Shown here: positions 60,021 through 64,000 of the stretch, piece after piece
How positions within the stretch are numbered: the first letter of the stretch is position 1
How the letters are laid out: each line of letters starts with the position of its first letter
Made by a program: the position numbers and the translations under genes
Assembly: GCA_016165875.1 (NCBI GenBank)
Contig: JABBOT010000016.1
Location: 10,664,063-10,728,062, forward strand
Source of the DNA: Acanthopleura granulata
Taxonomy: Eukaryota > Mollusca > Polyplacophora > Chitonida > Chitonidae
Length of the DNA: 64,000 nucleotides
Direction of reading: 5' to 3'
The notes under the pieces: model-generated
The model's database searches: none
What the model was told of the DNA's origin: nothing
What the model saw: only the letters and a program-made list of their open reading frames with translations

Positions 60021-62486
60021 AGTCTCCACCACTTCAGGTTTAGCTTCTTCCTCCTGCACGAGCTCAAATTTGGGCTTTCGGTACGACTTTATCAGGGGCT
60101 CTCTCGGGGGCATCCAATCTGGAACGATTTTACCATGGATTCGCCACAAACCATACTCGTTAACAACATGCTTCTCAAACACAACGTACTCCAAAATGTC
60201 TTTGACCACAGCTTCACTGCCGAACATCAGCCTTCCGAATCGGTCATAGATTGCCAGTGTTTGTTTAGTGTGCATGCGAACAGTGACTTGTGCATAGAGG
60301 TTTTCTTTGCTCATGAGGTCTGTGGTGCGAATATGAACTACCCTCGGGGGCTCCAGTGACTCTATAAAGTTCCAACGCAGCGATTTCAACTCCAAGCCAA
60401 ACATCATTTGTGGATACGCATGCTCAGTAATACGATCGTGAAGTTCATCCTCATTCTTTTTGACGTCCTCCATCATTTTATGAGCCTCGATGTAGATGAG
60501 TTGAGCTTGCTGGGCGAATTCTTTGGTATCAAAATTTTCTTCATACTTTCGAATTTTCCTCAGTTCCATGTAGGACTTTCCCCGCTTCTCCAGTTCGGTT
60601 AATCGTTGTTTTGCTCCGTCCTTTGAAATTGTGGAAGACTTTCCATCCCCCTCAGGTGGGACATACTGCTCAAACAACCCACCTGCAACAAGACATGTGA
60701 GGTTTACAAATGGTGAAAGGTAAATACAAAAGTACCATGGGTAAACGCTGCTAATTCCACATGGGTGTTAGTACACGCCTGCAAATAAGTAGTCTTACAA
60801 AGACGTTGTCAGACATCAAATTCCTTCTTGTCAGGTTCAAACTAAGTAGTACCTTGCGAACATCACGTGTAAATAACATAGGGTATATTCAAAATGCTAC
60901 TTCGGTTAAACAGGTTATGAAATTTGTTGGTGACATCTCAAAAAGTTATTTACAGGCCTGTTGAAGATGGTCTGCTTAGTATATATTATGATTTAAAATT
61001 ATACTTTAACTTGGTTTATTCTAGATCAATTACTAGCAGAATGGGGTAGCTCTCAGTCGAGCTGCACAGTTGGAAGATTAAGGGGGTAAACTACCGCAAA
61101 GGTGAGGAACATTTACAGTTGCTGACACACGGATTAACATCCTAATCATAAATCAACTTCAATCAAGCAGTCCCCTTACTAATCACATTTTTCAAGCCTA
61201 TACCACAGCAATTGGTGAACATGTCCCCATCATGCTGATGGAAAGAGGTTGCCAACGAGGTCATGACCTTTGTCAATCTGTCTCCCAAATGTAAAGGCAT
61301 GGAGATCTGTATATAGCGATGAGTCCTGGGTTATCTACCTAGAATGACCATTTTGATTGGCTACACTAATCACATGACTCAGGCAACCAGATCGTGATGG
61401 TAGCTGGAAAGGGGGTAGACATTGCACATTTTCGGTGAATATGTGTTAGTATCATGGGCTGTTCTCAGTTTGGCGTGTCTCAAAACAGGTTAATTTCTGC
61501 TTAGTTAAAGAAACCACAAAGTTGACACTGATTTACTACTGTGTTAATGTGAGGGTGAACAGTCAGTGCTGAATGTTCCTCACTGTAAATAAGACACATA
61601 TGTGGCTGTTTCTCTCCATTTCTTGCGCAACAGAGTTTCTCGCTTGAGAGTTACCTCGATAAGCTGAAGCAGCATTGTGGAAGTCACTCGAGATCACACT
61701 GGTTTTGGACAAGACAGAGTGGGGGCGTGATCTCTCAAGATTTCTACAATGCCGATTGGGCTTATTTTGCAACTATAGCTCAGTACTTGGTTAAGTAAAT
61801 GCTGATGCCTATCTTCTATAAGTTCTGACAAATCAAAATAGGCATCAACGTTTAATTTCATTGCAGTAGGTTTTATATAAAGTACTGATCATTCTGAAAA
61901 TTCAAGATTCTTTAACAATACCACAATTACTGTTATCATTATTTCATGTGTATCATCCTTTTTTTAAAATATTTCAGCCATGGTATGTAGCTCAGCACAG
62001 TGTGGTTAAAAAGAAATAGCCCTCTAGACACACTCACACAGGATAACCCGTCACTGACAAAAAAAAAAAAAAAAAAAAAACAATCAACAAATTCATTAAG
62101 CAATAAATTCACTCTGCCACAAACTTGCCCGTTGAAGCAATATTCAGTGGCCTCTCCATGAAGTTCCGAGGGGGCAGACGACCCTGTTTCTTCATCTTTA
62201 TGCGCATTTCATCTGGTGTAAGCTTTTCGTCCCGTCTACTTTCTTCAAAATCCGGCAAGTCAATTTTCAGCACCTTTTCTCTCCTCAACTTCCGCCATTT
62301 TATGTCATAGTGTTTGGAAGAGGAAGGAGCATTCTGTTGCTGGAACAAGATCGGTGCCAGTCGGTTGCATGTCAACATTAACTGTTTCTGGTGACGATGA
62401 AATTGACCAATATTACTGCCTGCAAACTTCAAACATGTGGATGCCGCCATCTTTCCCTCGACAGGAATCCCTAACGGATGTGCCAT
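59985..62486 (-). CDS. mrpl45: Mitochondrial large-subunit ribosomal protein mL45, two exons
   Basis: Nucleus-encoded subunit of the mitochondrial ribosome. In this family the Tim44-like domain sits near the exit tunnel and helps hold the ribosome at the inner membrane. Exon 1 is 62486-62129 and exon 2 is 60682-59985, giving 351 codons (339 from the second Met) against about 306 in human. Exon 1 encodes a basic, acid-poor N-terminus suited to mitochondrial import, then a segment with LPDFEESR and LTPDEMR. Exon 2 encodes YVPPEGD (about residues 126-132) and a Tim44-like domain at about 165-310 with IYIEAHK, RWNFIESLEP, MHTKQTLAIYDRFGRLMFG and VLEYVVFE-type motifs, followed by KIVPDWMPP and an acidic tail. 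All match my memory of animal mL45. Two starts are possible. ATG 62486 has C at -3. ATG 62450 (Met13) has A at -3, G at +4 and lies in a YY1 motif, so I prefer it. The stop TGA (59987-59985) lies in a minisatellite. A weak TATAAA poly(A) signal candidate is at 59600-59595; no AATAAA is close. No expression evidence is available. Confidence 0.93.
61258..61269. promoter_or_regulatory. Perfect IR0 palindrome in the mrpl45 intron
   Basis: AGGTCATGACCT, an inverted repeat of perfect half-sites without spacing (palindromic thyroid-response-element type), inside the mrpl45 intron. Confidence 0.4.
62059..62080. repeat. A22 homopolymer in the mrpl45 intron
   Basis: A run of 22 A on the plus strand, so U22 in the mrpl45 pre-mRNA, close to the non-canonical donor. 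It could be the relic of a retroposed tail; no recognisable element body adjoins it. Confidence 0.9.
62443..62453 (-). promoter_or_regulatory. YY1-type motif over the mrpl45 start codon
   Basis: The sense strand reads AAGATGGCGGC, the full YY1 consensus. In animals this element typically sits just downstream of the transcription start of housekeeping genes, often overlapping the ATG, and is common in genes for mitochondrial proteins. Its ATG is Met13 of the longer reading. If transcription starts just upstream, the first ATG (62486) may be poorly used or absent from the mRNA. Confidence 0.6.
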
Positions 62487-63418
62487 GAGAGTGGCCTCCC
62501 TTTATCTAAACTGTGACATTGTGTGCAGTTCTTCAGAAGACCTGTATGCCTGTAGCGGCAAATAAACTTTAATAAACCGCCATGAACGTCATTGACAACA
62601 TATAAACATAAGATTATAAAGTAAATGATTCTGTCGTGATGATGAAGTGTCTTTGCAACATCCCAAAAACCTTAGCCTGGCTTGTCAGAATTGGGATTAG
62701 GGCCTTAGGCCCACTAGGTTATACTAGAAGTCTTAACCAGTTAGTCAGCAGACTTCTGGTTATACGTAAGTAACATGCTTGCAGGCGTTCCAGCTTGGGA
62801 GTAGGCATGAGGTCGTTTTAGCCTGTTGCACGGAATCCCCGAGGTTCGTTTTCAACAATATTTCAGGGAAGTGGTGACGACGGACGTAAAGGTCGGTAAA
62901 AGACTATATATTTTTATATCGAGAGCCCGAATACATTTATATAGGCCTCTGCACATCTAGCATGCCGATGGTCCGAAAGCCGCCTATATAAATCGGTGTC
63001 AATATGTTGCACATTTTACCCAACTCAGAGATGTAATGATCGTAGAAAAATATTTCGATGTATGTTTGGAACGTAGGGTGTTACGGTATTCTTCTGGGAA
63101 ATTCTAAGTTTATGTACAAGCACTCATTTTTACCAGATTTATTTGCCTCTAAAAATGCACTTGATGATGAAATTTTCTGTCATTTAATTACTACACCGCT
63201 ACGGAGTCATTTATTTATTACGTTGTCATTTTCAGCCAATTTACACAATGACAAAGACAGAAGATCAGTTGTCATGAAATAAGCAGCGGAATGTTAATCA
63301 AACATGTCTCAAGGTCACTACTGCGCACTTTCAGTTTGAATTGAGAAGCATGTTTTAACTATTTGTTTCCCTTTTGGTACTGATAACTACTATATGTATG
63401 TATGTAGCCTATATATGT
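62487..63418. other. Upstream flank of mrpl45, no gene seen
   Basis: This should include the mrpl45 5' UTR and promoter (minus-strand transcription). I see no TATA box at a convincing position. No coding potential beyond short chance frames. Confidence 0.5.
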
Positions 63419-63905
63419 TTGGGTTTAACGTCCTGCTTAACATTTTTTAGGTTGTTTCATGACGAGGAGTCCTTAGAATGAATATGCCTAAATTACTACG
63501 TCTTTTTGTGGCAGGGAACATCCTTGCCGCCAAAGGGCTGCTGCCACTAGCCCTAGGCCGACCAGTCCTGTTTCCTTGTTCTGACCCCTCAGTGCTGAGC
63601 GCCTAGCGAGACAGCAAGAAGTACCATTTTTAAGCATGCACTCGTTCTCGCGTACGTGGTTTCATTAATTATGATATTATAAAGTATTAAACAGGTTATA
63701 TCCAATATATTTTATCAGTGTCCTGGAAATTTCCTTCATCGTCGATGTATTCCTTTTCCAACCATGCCATGTCAACAGGTCCTGGGTTGGGAATAGACTT
63801 TGAACCCCAACCACTTTTCATGTTTTTAGTATGGCCCGATCCGGGATTTATCCCGGATCACCCTTCCTCGAGGCGGAAGCTGTAATCAACAGGCCACCGG
63901 GGCTG
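63419..63905 (-). mobile_element. SINE family R2, near full length
   Basis: Opens with TGGGTTTAACGTCCTGCTTA and TTTCATGACGAGGAGTCC, and ends with GATCCGGGATTTATCCCGG, GAGGCGGAAGCTGTAATC and AACAGGCCACCGGGGCTG, a degraded tRNA-like head read in reverse. The ACGTC...ATGACGACG type of 3' region is one I recall from molluscan SINEs. Distinct from R1. Confidence 0.7.
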
Positions 63906-63916
63906 TCGGTAACTAT

Positions 63917-64000
63917 TATATTTATTTATTTATTTATTTATTTGATTGGTGTTTTATGCCGTTCTCAAAAATATTTCACTTATACGATTATGGTGGGAGG
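63917..64000 (-). mobile_element. SINE R1, cut by the window end
   Basis: (TTTA)n, then GATTGGTGTTTTATGCCG, TTCTCAAAAATATTTCACTT and ATACGATTATGGTGGGAGG. Continues beyond the window. Confidence 0.85.

Larger units (their letters stand above)
60683..62128 (-). other. mrpl45: mrpl45 intron with GC-AG boundaries
   Basis: The 1,446-nt phase-1 intron runs from donor GCAAGTTT (62128 downward) to acceptor TTGTTGCAG (ending 60683). Exon 1 ends ACG G and exon 2 starts GT GGG TTG TTT GAG, which gives Thr-Gly-Gly-Leu-Phe-Glu-Gln-Tyr, matching the family pattern T-G-x-[IL]-F-[DE]-x-Y. The nearby GT donors at 62124, 62120 and 62112 all put exon 2 out of frame with an early TGA. GCAAGT is the usual donor of GC-AG introns. 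Sense-strand U22 lies about 48 nt inside the intron. The rest is non-coding and holds a perfect AGGTCATGACCT palindrome. Confidence 0.82.

Noticed and set aside
59639..60359. Plus-strand reading frames up to 210 codons, rich in Cys, Gln, Leu and Ser-Pro
   Set aside because: They are the antisense of the 34-bp minisatellite and of mrpl45 exon 2. The same peptide recurs in three cycling frames.
62109..62128. Exon 1 of mrpl45 extended to the in-frame TGA, or spliced at the nearby GT sites
   Set aside because: The extension would end the protein before the Tim44-like domain, and the GT donors shift exon 2 out of frame.

Overview
The window is nuclear DNA from an invertebrate animal, most likely a lophotrochozoan and probably a mollusc. 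Three things point there. It has one intron-split, nucleus-encoded gene for a mitochondrial ribosomal protein in about 64 kb of AT-leaning, gene-poor sequence. It carries many copies of tRNA-derived SINEs of a kind that I recall as widespread in molluscan genomes (sense-strand tail like TAAGTGAAATATTCTTGAGT followed by an ACGGCGTAAAACACC-type end and an (AAATA)n tract). It is rich in microsatellites and cryptic tetranucleotide repeats. Nothing looks prokaryotic: there are no operons, no CRISPR arrays and no long open reading frames.

Only one protein-coding gene can be supported. It is mrpl45 (mitochondrial large-subunit protein mL45, Tim44-like fold), on the minus strand at 59985-62486, in two exons. 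Its intron appears to be GC-AG rather than GT-AG, because only a GCAAGT donor keeps the frame and restores a conserved segment. The first exon carries a YY1-type AAGATGGCGGC motif over the better of two start codons. The stop codon lies inside an eight-copy, 34-bp minisatellite that continues into the 3' UTR.

Positions 1-51878 hold no gene that I can defend. The region contains SINE copies from four dispersed repeat families, several diverged tandem repeats (about 136 bp at 1.7 kb, 118 bp at 5.2 kb, 35 bp at 17.4 kb, 66 bp at 27.2 kb, 21 bp at 28.2 kb, a 159-bp higher-order repeat at 36.5 kb, 67 bp at 44.3 kb, about 90 bp at 49.9 kb), two long fold-back (MITE-like) elements at 8.9 and 10.8-11.3 kb, and scattered strong matches to transcription-factor sites (nuclear-receptor repeats, CREs, CTCF-like and RFX X-box-like sites).

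Positions 51879-56485 are a tandem duplication of a 2,297-bp block whose two copies look identical and are separated by a 13-N gap. This is almost certainly an unmerged contig overlap, not biology. From 56.5 kb to the end, SINEs are dense around mrpl45. One SINE is inserted into another with a clear 12-bp target-site duplication at 59149-59301.

I did not find a clearly new biological system. The most interesting items are the GC-AG intron and the stop-codon minisatellite of mrpl45, the nested SINE insertion, the nuclear-receptor sites and the assembly duplication.
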